Shown in pieces: positions 11,730 to 23,800 of a DNA stretch of 64,000 nt. The stretch covers positions 372,001 to 436,000 of the forward strand of contig NW_026973728.1 in NCBI RefSeq assembly GCF_035594125.1, read 5' to 3'. The notes under the pieces are model-generated. The model was not told the origin of the DNA, did no database searches, and saw only the letters and a list, made by a program, of their open reading frames with translations. The position numbers were made by a program, and so were the translations under genes. Each line of letters opens with the position of its first letter. The first letter of the stretch is position 1. Source of the DNA: Scylla paramamosain (lineage: Eukaryota; Arthropoda; Malacostraca; Decapoda; Portunidae).

Positions 11730-11912
11730 CTCTGCATGAACTTTAGGGTTTGGTACATAGCAGTCCGAAAAAAAAAGCTAAAATCAACTCTTTTTCATAA
11801 TGTTCTTTTTTCACATAATTTCCCTGAATTTTGGCAGAATTTTAGCATCTCGGTACCTATGAAGATGAATAAAAAAAAAATCCTATTTTTTTTTTTTCTC
11901 TATAAATAGTGG
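11730..11912 (+). repeat. Compound monomer M9 with A-tract/T-tract spacer
   Basis: 183 bp. A normal monomer start (CTCTGCATGAACTTTAGGG ... ATAGCAGTCCG) is followed by unrelated sequence: AAAAAAGCTAAAATC, then CCTGAATTTTGGCAGAAT, the GGTACC site, GAAGATGAATAA, an A tract and a T tract, closing with CTCTATAAATAGTGG. It is the only monomer with long A and T runs, one pair per HOR unit, and both large orientation switches of the main palindrome lie in or beside it. Confidence 0.82.
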
Positions 11913-12006
11913 TATTTGTGGGTTTTAGCTTTTTGGTACTTAAAGAACTTAAAAACACTCAAAATACACGTTTCTCGATATGTCCTTTCGTTTCCCAAAC
12001 ATAAGA
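11913..12006 (+). repeat. Monomer M10
   Basis: 94 bp. Begins TATTTGTGGGTTTTAGCTTT (TTATTTGTGGG in most units), contains TACTTAAAGAACTTAAAAAC and ends CCCAAACATAAGA. Confidence 0.85.
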
Positions 12007-15000
12007 TTCTTTGCATGTATTTAAGCGTTTTTATAGGTAACATGATCAAAAACATTCAAAATACATGTTTTTGGTAATGTTATTCTGTTTCTAAATAAAG
12101 GGTGTTTTGCATGCGTTTTAGCGTTTTGGTATATAAGGAGCTCAAAAACACTTAGAAAAAACACTTGGTAAAAGTTGATTTTATTCCCATGTAATGTGAT
12201 TGCCCTGCTTTTTTGTGCTTTATCCCCTATCATGCAATCACAATTAAAAGACACTTTTCTGGTAATGTCATTTTTTTTTCCAAAATAAAGCTACTTTCAC
12301 ATAAAATTTGGGGTTTTGGTAACTAAGAATGTGAAAAACACTCAAAATACACGCATTTGGTAAGGTTGTTCTGTTTCTCAATTAATAGTGTTATTCAGGA
12401 GTTTCACCATTTTGGTATCTAAGAAACTTCTCCATATATACGAGTTTTTGCGTTTTTTGGCTTGTGCTTCTTGAAAATCTATAAAACATTCATTATACAC
12501 GTTTCTCGTAATGTCCTTTTGTTAACCAATATAGAGAGCTTTCCATCCATTTTCGCGTTTTTTTTTTTTTTTTTTTTTTGTAAAAAGCTCAAAATATACC
12601 TTTTTGGTAAACTTATTCTATTTTTTCATGTTGGCTGGTTTGCATCCGTTTTAGCATTTTTCTACTTAAAACACGGAAAAGACACGTTTTCAGTAATTTG
12701 TTTTGGATTCCCAAATACAATGAATTCCATATTGTTAATTGTTTTGGTGACTAACATGCTGAAAAACACTAGAAACACAGGTTTCTCGTAAAGTCGTTTA
12801 ATTTCCCCATATAGTTGGTTTTGCATGCACTTTAGGGTTTTGTGCATAACAGTCCGAAAAAAAAGCTAAAATTAACTTTTTTGATAATGTTCTTTTTTCA
12901 TATAATTTCCCTGAATTTTGCCAGAATTTTGTGATCTCGGTACCTATGAAGAAGAATAACAAAAAAAAATCCTATTTATTTATTTACTTTTTTCTTCTCT
13001 ATAAAGAGGTTTTAGCTTTTTGGTACTTATGGAACTTGAAAAGACTCATAATACACGTTTCTCCTAATGTCCTTTCGTTTCCCAGACATAGGGTTTTTTG
13101 CATTTATTAAAGCGTTTTTAGAGGTAACATGATCAAAAACTCTCAAAATACATGTTTTTTGGTAATGTTAATCTGTTTCTCCATAAAGGGTGTTTTGCAT
13201 GCGTTTTAGCGTTTTGGTATATAAGGAGCTCAAAAACACTTAAAGGCAAGTTCTTGGTAAAAGATGGTTTTATTCCCATGTAACGTGATTGCCCTCCTTT
13301 TTAGTGCTTTATTGCCTAACACGCTCAAAAACACTCAAAAGACACTTTTCTGGTAATGTAATTTTTTTACCATATAAAGCTAGTTTTGCATGCAATTTGA
13401 GGTTTTCGTAACTAAGAATGTGAAAAACAGTCAAAATACACGCATATCGTTAGGTTGTTCTGTATTCTCAATTAAGAGTGTTATTCCTCAGTTTCAGCAT
13501 ATTGGTATCTAAGAAACTTATCCATATACACGAGTTTTTTTCCGTTTTTTGCCTTGTGGTTCTTGTGAAACTATAAAACAGTCATTATGCAAGTTTCTCG
13601 TAATGTCCTTTTGTATCTCAATATAGAGTGCTTTCTATCCATTTTCGCGTTTTTTGTAGATAAGAAGCTCAAAAACACTGAAAATATACCTTTTTTGGTA
13701 ATGTTATTCTGTTTCTTCATATTCCTTGGTTTGCATCTGTTTTAGCGTTTTTCTACGTAAAACACTGAAAAGACACTTTTTCAGTAATTTTGTGATGGAT
13801 TCCCATATTGAGTGACTTCCATATTACATATCGTTTTGGTGCCTAGCATGCTGAAAAACACTCAAAAGACAGGTTTCTCGTAAAGTCGTTTAATTTCCTC
13901 ATATAGGTGGCTTTGCATGCACTTTAGGGTTTGGTACATAACAGTTCGAAAAAAAAAGCTTAAATTAAATTTTTTTCATAATTTTCTTTTTTCACATAAT
14001 TTTCCTGAATTTTCCCAGAATTTTGGCCTCTTGGTACCTATGAAGATGAATAACAAAAAGAAAAATAATAAATTCCTATCTTTTTATTCATTTATTTATT
14101 AATTTTTTCTATAAACAGTGTTATTTATGGGTTTTAGCTAAATGGTACTTAAAGAACTTAAAAATACTGGTAATACATGTTTCTCGAAATGCCCTTTAAT
14201 TTCCCAAACATAAGGTTCTTTGCATGTATTTAAGAGTTTTTACAGGTAACATGATAAAAAACACTCAAAATACATGTTTTTGGTAATGTTATTCTTTCTC
14301 CATAAAGGGTGTTTTGCATTCGTTTTAGCGTTTTGGAATATAAGAAGCTCAAAAACACTTACAAGCAAGTTGTTAGTAAAAGTTAGTTTTATTCCCATGT
14401 AATGTGATTGCCCTGCTTTTTGGTGCTTTATTGCCTATCATGCTAAAAAAAAAAAAAAAAAAAACATTTAAAAGACACTTTTCTGGTAATGTCATTTTTT
14501 TTCCCACATATAGCTACTTTCACATAAAATTTGGGGTTTTGGTAACTAAGAATGTAAAAAACACTCAAAATACACGCATTTGGTAAGGTTGTTCTGTTTC
14601 TCAATTTAGAGTGTTATTCAGGAGTTTCAGCATTTTGGTATCTAAAAAACTTCTCCATATATATGAGTTTTTGCGTTTTTTGCCTTGTGATTCTTGATAA
14701 TCTATAAAACACTCATTATACACGTTTCTCGTAATGTCCTTTTGTTAACCAATAGAGAAAGAGAAAAAAACACAAAAGACAGGTTTCTCGTAAAGTCGTT
14801 TAATTTCCCCATATAGTTGGCTTTGCATGTACTTCATGGTTTGGTACATAACAGTCCGAAAAAAAAAAGCTAAAATTAACTTTTTCAATAATGTTCTTTT
14901 TGCACATAATTTCCCTGAATTTTGCCAGAAATTTGGCATCTCAGTACCTATGAAGAGGAAGAACAAAAAAAAAAAGAATCCTATTTTTTAATTATTTCTT

Positions 15001-17743
15001 TATTTTTTCTCTATAAAGAGGTTTTAGCTTTTTGGTACTTATGGAACTTAAAAACACATAATACACGTTTCTCATAATGTCCTTTCGTTTCCCAGACATA
15101 GGGTTCTTTGCATGTATTTAAGCGTTTTTAGAGGTAACATGATCAAAAACACTCAAAATAAATGTTTTTGGTAATGTTAATCTGTTTCTGGTTCGTTTTG
15201 GTATATAAGGAGTTAAAAAACACTTAAAAGTTGGTTTTATTCCCATGTAATGTGATTGCCCTCCTTTTTAGTGCTTTATTGCCTAACTCTCTCAAAAACC
15301 CTCAAAAGATACTTTTCTGGTAATGTCATTTTTTTTCCCACATAAAGCTAGTTTCGCGTGCAATTTGGGGTTCTAATAAGTAAGAATGTGAAAAACACTC
15401 AAAATACACGCAATTAGTAATGTTATTCTGTTTCTTAATTAAGAGTGTTATTCAGGAGTTTCAGCATTTTTGTATCTAAGAAATTTCTCCATATACACTA
15501 GTTTTTGCGTCATTTGCTTCGTGGTTCTTGTGAAACTATAAAATACTCATTATACACGTTTCTCGTAATGTCTTTTTATTTCCCAATATAGAGTGCTTTG
15601 CATCCATTTTCACGTTTTTTTTTTTTTTTTTGTTGGTCACAAGCTCAAAAATACTTAAAATATACCTTTTTGGTAATGTTATTCTATTTCTTCATATTGG
15701 TCTGTTTGCATCCGTTTTAGCGTTTTTTTACGTAAAACACTGAAAAGACACGTTTTCAGTAATTTTGTTTTGGATTCCCATATAGAGTGACTGCCATATT
15801 ATTTTTCGTTTTGGTGCCTAATATGCTGAAAAACACTGAAATGACAGTTTGTAAAGTCGTTTAATTTCCCCATATAGAGGACTTTGCATGCACTTTAGGG
15901 TTTGGTACATAACAGTCCGAAAAAAAAGCTAAAATTAACTTTTTCAATAATGTTCATTTATCCACATAATTTCCCTGAATTTTAACAGAATTTTGGCATC
16001 TCGGTACCTCTGAAGATGAATAACAAAAAAAAAAAAAATTATTATTTTCTTTTCTTTTATTTATTTATTTTTATTTATTGTTTTTTTTTTGTTGTTTCTT
16101 CATAAAAAGTGTTATTTGTGGGTTTTAGCTTTTTGGTATTTAAGTAACTTAAAAACATTTATAATACATGTTTCTCGTAATGTCCTTTCGTTTCCCAAAC
16201 ATAGGATTCTTTGCATGTATTTAAGCGTTTTTATAGGTAACATGATCAAAAACACTCAAGATACATGTTTTTTGTAATGTTTTTGTTTTTCTCCATAAAG
16301 GATTTTTGCATTCGTTTTAGCGTTTTGGTATGTAATGAGCTCAAAAATATTTAACGGCAAGTTCTTGGTAAAATTATTTTTTATTCACATGTAATGTGAT
16401 TGCCCTTTTTTTAAGTACTTTATTGCCTAACACGCTCATAAACACTGAAAAAAACATTTCTGGCAATATAATTTTTTCCCCACATAAACCTAGTTTCGCA
16501 TGCAATTTCGTGTTTTGGTGACAAAGAATGTGAAAAACACTCAAAATACACGTATTTGGTAAGGTTGTTCTGTATCTCAATCAAGAGTGTTATTCATGAG
16601 TTTCAGCATTTTGGTATCTAAGAAACTTTTGCCTTGTGGATGTTGTGAAACTATAAAACACTCATTATACAGGTTTCTCGTAATGTCCTTTTGTTTCCCA
16701 ATATAGAGTGCTTTGCATCCATTTTCGCGTTTTTTGTAGGTAACAGGCTCAAAAACACTCAAAATATACCTTTTTGGCAATGTTATTCTATTTCTTCATA
16801 CTGGTTTGTTTGCATCCGTTTTAGCGTGTTTCTACGTAAAACACTGAAAAGACAAGTGTTAAGTGATTTTGTTTTGGATTCCCATATAGAGTGACTTCCA
16901 TATTATTTATTGTTTTGGTGCCTAACATGCTGAAAAACACTCAAAAGACAGGTTTCTGGTAAAGTCGTTTAATTTCCTATAGAGGTGGCTTTGCATGCAA
17001 TTTAGGTTTTGGTACATAACTGTCCGAAAAAAAAGCTAAAATTAACTTTTTTTGATAATGTTCTTTTTTCCATATAATTTCCCTGAATTTTGCCAGAATT
17101 TTGGTATCTCGGTACCTATGAAGAAGTATAACAAAAAAAAAGGAAAATTCTTTTTTTTCTCTATAAAGAGTGTTATTTGTGGATTTTAGCTTTTTGGTGC
17201 TTAAGAAATTTAATAATATTCATAATAAACGTTTCACGTAATGTCCTTTCGTTTCCCAAACATAGGGTTCTTTCCATGTATTTAAGCGTTTTTATAGGTA
17301 ACATGATCAAAAACACTCAAAATACATGTTTTTGGTAATGTTATTCTGTTTCTTCATAAAGGGTGTTTTGCATGCGTTTTAGTGTGTTGGTATGTTAGGA
17401 GCTCAAAAACACTTAAAGGCAAGTTCTTGGTAAAAGTTGGTTTTATTCCCATGTAATGTGATTGCCTTGCTTTTTAGTGCTTTATTGCCTAACACGCTCA
17501 AAAACACTCAAAAGACATTTTTCTGGAAATGTCTTTTTTTTTTCTTTCCACATAAAGCTAGTTTCGTATGCAATTTGGGGTTTTGGTAACCAAGATTGTG
17601 AAAACAATCAAAATACACGCATTTAGTAAGGTTGTTCTGTTTCTCAATTAACAGTGTTATTCATGAGTTTCAGGGTTTTGGTATCTAAGAATCTCAAAAA
17701 CACTTATAATGCACGTTTTTCGTAATGTCCCTTTTTTTTCCTC

Positions 17744-17772
17744 ATTTAGGGTGCTTTGCATGCACCCTAAAT
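17744..17772. repeat. Junction hairpin between satellite and LINE remnant
   Basis: ATTTAGGGTGC (17744-17754) is the exact reverse complement of GCACCCTAAAT (17762-17772) around a 7-nt loop. The first arm belongs to the satellite monomer start and the second to the join with the LINE (AAATTT is where the LINE reading frame stops). The same joint occurs in reverse at about 36,418-36,446. It suggests the LINE piece was captured through a fold-back rather than by normal insertion; no target-site duplication is visible. Confidence 0.85.
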
Positions 17773-18525
17773 TTACTAACAACACTACTAATTCCACTAT
17801 CCAAGTCATTGACATATATTACAAACAACATCGGCCCTAATACTAATAATCCCTTTGTCACCCCACTAATTACTTGACCCCACTTGGATTTAGAGCCGTT
17901 TATTACAACACTCTGTCGCCTGCCGCTTGGCCATGACGTTATCCAGATTACTTATAACCTTTTTCCAATTCTTAAATACTGTGGAATATATTTCATCTGG
18001 TCCTGGTGACTTGAACTTTTCAGCTTATCTATCTCCTGTTCCACTATCTGTTTAGTTATGGTAATATCTGTCAGCTTCTCATTTTCTTCTACTCTAAATA
18101 TCTTGTCACTATTCGGCAAATCCTGCATGTTTTCCTGGGCAAAGACAGTTAAAAAATACTCGTTCACAATTTTACTAATCTCCTCCCAACAACTAAGCAG
18201 GTCCCATTCTGCTGTCTTTAAAGAACTATTGTTTCTCTGTTCTTCGTCTTATATGCCTGATAAAATCCCTTGGGGTCCATCTTCGCTTGGCTGGCTACCT
18301 TTAATTCATAACTATTTTCAGCTTTCCTTGTTAAACTCCTGACTTTTCTAATTCATTATATTATGGCCTTAAAACCACTTTCCCTGTCTTTAATCTCATA
18401 TATACTTCTCTTTCGCCCTATGTAATGTTTTAACCTCTTTCATCCATTTATGATCATTTTTTCTGCGATCTTATTCTTGTGTAAGGGATATTCCCTAACT
18501 GTCCTGAATGTAATTTATCAACGAA
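17762..18525 (-). mobile_element. CR1/L2-like LINE reverse-transcriptase remnant (left arm)
   Basis: Read on the - strand, about 0.76 kb resembles the middle of a CR1-type ORF2. In order it shows: a linker region with KVASQAKMDPKGFYQ; a 71-codon open frame (18,167-17,952) with NEYFLTVFAQEN and EIDKLKSS; SPGPDE just after a one-base frame change; a jump over the central RT block; then in frame KWGQVISGV, LGPMLFVIYVNDLD and VSKF, stopping right before where the FADD catalytic box should be. The endonuclease domain, catalytic aspartates, 3' end and target-site duplications are absent, so it is a dead fragment of a protein normally several hundred residues longer. It retains about 75 bp (17,908-17,980) that the other copy has lost. 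Non-LTR RT identity is firm; the CR1 clade is a judgement from motif style. Confidence 0.8.
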
Positions 18526-20880
18526 ATATTTATTTCGCTTCTCTATAAAGGGTGTTTTGCTTGAGTTTTAGCGTTTCTGTACATAAGAACCTTTAAAACA
18601 CGTTTTTAGTAATGTTATTTTGTGTTCCTTTATGGAGCGCTTTCCATGCTTTTTAGCGTTCTGGTGTCTAACACGTTGAAAAACACTCAAAAGACACGTT
18701 GATGAAAATGTCGTTTCGATTCCCGATAAAGGGGGCTTCCAATACATTTTCTCTTTTGGTACTTAACAATATGAAAACAAAAGTTTAAGTAAAAGTTTTC
18801 GGTTGAGTTATTTTTCCATATAAAGTTCTAATCATGTGTTTTTGAGTCTGGGTACCTAAAAAGCTCAAAATCTCTCATAATACACTTTTCTCGTAATGTC
18901 CTTTCTTTTCTCCATGAAGGATGCTTTGCGTGTAATTTGGCACTTTTATACTTAACAAGCACAAAAACAATCAAAATACAAGTTTTTGGTAATGCTAATT
19001 TGTTTCTCCGTAAAGGTTGTTTTGCATGCTTTTCTGCGATATCGGATGTAAGAAGGTGAAAAACACTCTAAAGATACTTTCTTGGTAATGTTATTTTATA
19101 TTGCCAAATAGGGTGCTTTCAATGTTTTTTAGCATTTTGATTCCTAACACTCAAGTAAACACTCAAAAGACACGTTTCCTGTAATATCGTTTTGTTTCTT
19201 CATATAGGGATCTGCATGCATTATGATGTTTTGCTACATAATGTGAAAAACGCTCAAAATAAAGATTTTAGGTAATGTTGTTCTTTTTCTCTATATAGGG
19301 TGCTATTCATCCTTTTTAGCGTTTTGGTACTTAGGAAGCTTACTTAGGAAGCTCAGAAACACAAATAAAACTTGTTTCTCCAAACCTCTTTCCATTTCCC
19401 CATAAAGATTGCTTTGTATGTATTTTGACGTTTTGGTACATAAAAAGGAAAAAAAAAAAACACAAAAACACGTTTTTGGTGATGTTCTGTTTCTCTATTA
19501 AGAGATATAGAATATATTTAATTTTCATTCAGGCGGTTTAGTGTTTGGTACCTAAGAGACTCAAAACTCTGATAATACACGTTTCTCGTAATGTCCTATC
19601 GTTTCCTCATACAGGGTGCTTTAAATGCATTTTTAAGATGATGTACGTAACAGACTCAAAAAGACTCAAAATACACGTTTTTGGTAAGGTTTTTTTCTGT
19701 TTGGTAAGATTATTCGTGTTTGTTGCACGCGTTTTAGCGTTTTGGAACGTAAAAAGTTTAAAACAATTAAAAGACATGCTTATTATTTTGCATTTCTATA
19801 TAAGGTGCTTTCCATGCTATTTAGCGTTTTCGTGCCTAACACGCGGAAAAACACATAAAAACACATTTGTTATATTGTTGTTTAATTTTCTCGCATAGCG
19901 AGCAAGCATTATGGTGTTTTGCTACCTGACAATGTGAAAACATTCAAATTACACGATTTCGGTAATGTTTTTTTCTTTCTCCATTTTTGCGTTTTGGTAC
20001 CTGAGAAGCTAAAAAAAAAAATAAAACTCATAATACACGTTTTTTGTCATGTCCTTTCGTTTCCTCATATAGGCTGTTTTTGGTGCTTTGGTACCTAACA
20101 GGGTGTTTGCACGTATTTTGACATTTTAGTTCGTAAGAACCTAAAAAAACACTCTAAAGACACGTTTTAGTAAAGTTCTCTTGTATTCTCCTATGGGGTG
20201 ATTTCGTTGCTTCTTACTGATTTGGTGCCTAACACGCCCAAAAAATAACAAAAGACAAGTTTGTAGTGATTTCGTTTCGTTTCTTCATATAGGTTGCTTT
20301 ACATGCATGTTGGCGTTTTGGTAATTATCAATGTAAAAAAATACCCGTTTTTGGTAAGTTTGTTCTTTTTCTTCAGAGCACTATTGAAGTACTGATTTGG
20401 TACTTAAGAAAGTAATAAAAAAAAAAAAAAACGTTTCTCGTAATGTCCTTTTTATTTCCATATGCAGGGTGATTTGTTTGATGACAGGCGATTTTGTACA
20501 TAATAAGCTCAAAAAAAAAAAAAAAACACAAAATACACGTTTTTGGTTAATGTATTCTGTTTCTCTATATATGGTATTTTCATACGTTTTTAAAGTCGTT
20601 TCATATATCTATATATGGGTCTTTGCATGAATTTTGGCTTTTTGGTAACTAACAATGTCATAACACTCAAAATGCACGTTTTTTTTTTTTTGGCAGTATT
20701 GTTCTGTTTCTCCATATAGAGTGTTTTCATGCGTTTTACCCTTTTGATACTAAGAAAATCAAAAACACTCATAATACACGTTTCTCGTAATGTCTTTTAA
20801 TTTTTCCCATATAGGGTATTTCCGATTCATTTAGGCGTTTTTTTACGTAACAATCTTACAAAAGACTCAAAATACTTGTT
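18526..20880 (+). repeat. Diverged monomeric satellite without HOR order (left arm)
   Basis: About 26 monomers of 80-95 bp follow the basic pattern (GCATG..TTTTAGCGTTTTGG, then AACACTCAAAA, then GTAATGT, then CATATAGGGTG), but none of the M1-M10 marks recur in order and no 1.1-kb period is visible. Short A tracts replace the CAAAAACACTC block in several monomers (about 19,446-19,460, 20,010-20,021, 20,413-20,430, 20,511-20,526). This looks like older satellite that escaped HOR homogenisation. It ends at TTTTGTATGCGTTTTAGCG near 20,880, where M2 of a HOR unit begins. Open frames at 19,545-19,898 and 20,397-20,630 have no recognisable protein features. Confidence 0.85.
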
Positions 20881-23800
20881 TTGTATGCGTTTTAGCGTTT
20901 TCGTATGTAAGGAGCTTAAAAACACTTAAAGGCAAGTTATTGGTAAAAGATGGTTTTATTCCCATGTAATGTGATTGCCCTGCTTTTTAGTGCTTTATTG
21001 TCTAACACGCTCAAAAAAACCTCAAAAGACACTTTTCTGGTGATATTTTTTTTCACACATAAAGCTAGTTTCGCATGCAATTTGGGGTTTTGGTAAGTAA
21101 GAATGTTAAAAAGATTCAAAATACACCCATTTGGTAAAGTTGTTCTGTTTCTCAATTGAGTGTTATTCATGAATTTCAGCATTTTGGTATAAAAGAAACA
21201 TCTCCATATACACGAGTTTTTGCGTGTTTTGCCTTGTGGTTCTTGTGAAACTATAAAACACTCATTATATACGTTTCTCGTAATGTCCTTTTCTTTCCCA
21301 ATATAGAGTGCTTTGCAACTATTTTCGCGTTTTCTGTAGGTAACAAGCTCAAAAACACTCAAAATATAACCTTTTAGTAATATTATTCTATTTCTTCATA
21401 TTGGTTGGTTTGCATCCGTTTTAATGTTTTTCTAAGTAAAACACTAAAAAGACACGTTTTCAGTAATTTTGTTTTGGATTCCCATATAGAGTGACTTCCA
21501 TATTATTTATCGTTTTGGTGCCTAACTTGCTGAAAAAACACTGAAAAGACAGGTATCTGGTAAAGTCGTTTAATTTCCTCATATAGGTGGCTTTGCATAC
21601 ACTTTAGGGTTTGGTACATAACAGTCCGAAAAAAAAAAGAAGCTAAAATTAACTTTTTTCATAATATTATTTTTTTCACATAATTTCCCTGAATTTTGCC
21701 AGAATTTTGGCATCTCGGTACCTATGAAGATAAATAACAAAAAAAAAATATCCTAGTTTTTATTTATTTATTTATTTTCTCTATAAAGAGTATTATTTGT
21801 GGGTTTTAACTCTTTTCGTACTTATGGAACTTGAAAACACTCATAATATACGTTTCTCGTAATGTCCTTTCGTTTCCCAAACATAGATTTCTTTGCATGT
21901 ATTTAAGCGTTTTTATACGTAACAGATCAAAAACACTGAAAATTAATGTTTTTCGTAATGTTATTTTGTTTCTCCATAAAGGGTGTTTTGCATGCATTTT
22001 AGTGTTTTGGTATGTAAGGAGCTGAAAAACACTTAAAGACAAGTTCTTGGTAAATGTTGGTTTTATTCCGATGTAATATCATTGCCCTGCTTTTTTGTGC
22101 TTTATTTCCTAACACGCTCAAAAACACTCAAAAGACACTTTTTTTTCTGGTAATGTCATTTATTTCCCACATAAAGCTAGTTTCGCATGTAATTTCGGGT
22201 TTTGGTAACTAAGAATGTGAAAAAAAAAACTCAAAATACACGCATTTGGTAAGGTTGTTCTGTTTCTCAATTAAGAGTGTTATTCATGAATTTCAGCGTT
22301 TTGGTAGCTAAGAAACATCTCCATATACACGAGTTTTTGCTTGTTTCTTCCTTGTGGTTCTTGTGAAACTATAAAACACATTATAAACGTTTCTCGTAAT
22401 GTCCTTTTGTTTCCCAATATAGAGAGATTTGCATCCATTTTCGCTCAATAACAAAAAATAATACCTTTTTTGGTAATATTATTCTATTTCATGATATTGG
22501 TTGATTTGCATTCGTTTTAGCGTTTTTCTACATAAAACACTGAAAAGACACGTTTTCAGTAATTTTGCTTTGGATTTCCATACAGAGTGACTTCCATATT
22601 ATTTATTGTTTTGGTGCCTAACATACTGAAAAACAGGCAAAAGACAGGTTTCAGGTAAAGTCGTTTAATTTCCCCATATAGGTAGCTTTGCATACACTTT
22701 AGGGTTTGGTACATTAACAGTCAGAAAAAAAGCTAAAATTAACCTTTTTCATAATATTCTTTTTTCACGTAATTTTCCTGAATATCTACATGCAGTTTAG
22801 GGTTTGGTACATAACAGTTTGAAAATAAAAGCTAAAATTAAATTTTTTGATCTTTTTTTTCACATAAATTCCCTGAATTTTGCCAGAATTTTGGCGTCTC
22901 GGTACCTATGAAGATTAATAAAAAAAAAAATGCTATTTTTTCATTTATTTATTTATTTTTGGTACTTAAGGAACGTATAAAAACTCATAATACTCGTTTC
23001 TCGTAATGTCCTTTTGTTTCCTAAAGATAAGGTTCTTTGCATGTATTTAAGCGTTTTTATAGGTAACATGATCAAAAACACTCAAAATATACCTTTTTCG
23101 TAATGTTATTCTATTTCTTCATATTGGTTGGTTTCCATCCGTTTTAGCGTTTTTCTACGTAAAACACAGAAAAGACACGTTTTCAGTAATTTTGTTTTGG
23201 ATTCCCATATAGAGTGACTTCCATGTTATTTATCGTTTTGGTGCCTAACATGCTGAAAAAAACAATCAAAAGACGGGTTTCTTGTAAAGTCGTTTAATTT
23301 CCCCATATAGGTAGCTTTGCATACACTTTAGGGTTTGGTACATAACAGTCAGAAAAAAAGCTAAAATTAACCTTTTTCATAATATTCTTTTTTCACGTAA
23401 TTTTCCTGAATTTTGCCAGAATTTTGGCATCTTGGTACCTATGAAGATCAATAAAAAAAATGCTATATATTATTTTTTTTTTCTATAAAGACTGTTATTT
23501 GTGGGTTTTAGCTTTTTGGTACTTAAGGAACTTCTAAACACTCAAAATACACATTCCTCGCAATGTCTTTTCATTCCCAAACATAGGGTTCTTTGCATGT
23601 ATTTAGGCGTTTTTATTGGTAACAAGCCCAAAAACACTCAAAATACATGTTTTTGAGAATGTTATTCTGTTTTTCCATAAAGGGTGTTTTGCATGGGTTT
23701 TAGCGTTTTGGTATGTAAGGAGCTCAAAAAAACTTAAAGGCAAGTTCTTGGTAAAAGTTGGTTATATTCCCATGTAATGTGATTGACCTGCTTTTTAGTG

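Larger units (their letters stand above)
10916..12006 (+). repeat. Reference 1.09-kb HOR unit (M1-M10)
   Basis: One full HOR unit chosen for dissection; its ten monomers are given separately. It runs from the M1 landmark to the next M1 landmark (1,091 bp). It has the common A-type arrangement, with M7 and M8 both complete, and carries a single GGTACC site in M9. Most other units have the same order, with differences in homopolymer length and scattered substitutions. Confidence 0.88.
6379..17757 (+). repeat. HOR satellite tract 2 (left arm, main block)
   Basis: This is the longest regular stretch. M1 landmarks lie at about 7574, 8688, 9798, 10916, 12007, 13094, 14216, 15104, 16207 and 17266, giving spacings of 1114, 1110, 1118, 1091, 1087, 1122, 888, 1103 and 1059 bp. 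A second non-standard junction is at about 6,993-7,010, where M8 (CTAACATGCTTTTTGATGCC) joins directly to M5; it is mirrored at about 47,205-47,225. Long homopolymers inside monomers (T tract at about 12,560-12,580, A tract at about 14,446-14,464, T tract at about 15,617-15,631) are local expansions. The tract ends at the LINE remnant. No gene is seen; the longest open frame, 159 codons at 10,268-10,747, simply crosses M4-M9. Confidence 0.92.

Noticed and set aside
11825..11845. NFI-like dyad in M9 (TGCCA and TGGCA words around GAATTT)
   Set aside because: The half-sites are in the reverse arrangement of the known NFI site and vary between units, so a protein-binding claim is not supported.
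17762..18525. Intact or recently active retrotransposon
   Set aside because: No endonuclease domain, no FADD catalytic box, an internal deletion, a frame change before SPGPDE, no tail and no target-site duplication.
17740..18560. Target-site duplication around the LINE remnant
   Set aside because: AGGGTGCTTTGCA on one side and AGGGTGTTTTGC on the other look alike, but both are ordinary monomer starts and the second lies some 25 bases beyond the LINE edge.
22180..22205. Possible CENP-B box (TTTCGCATG...CGGG)
   Set aside because: The distance between TTCG and CGGG is 10 bases here rather than the 7 of the known box and the central A is misplaced; it appears in only a few units.
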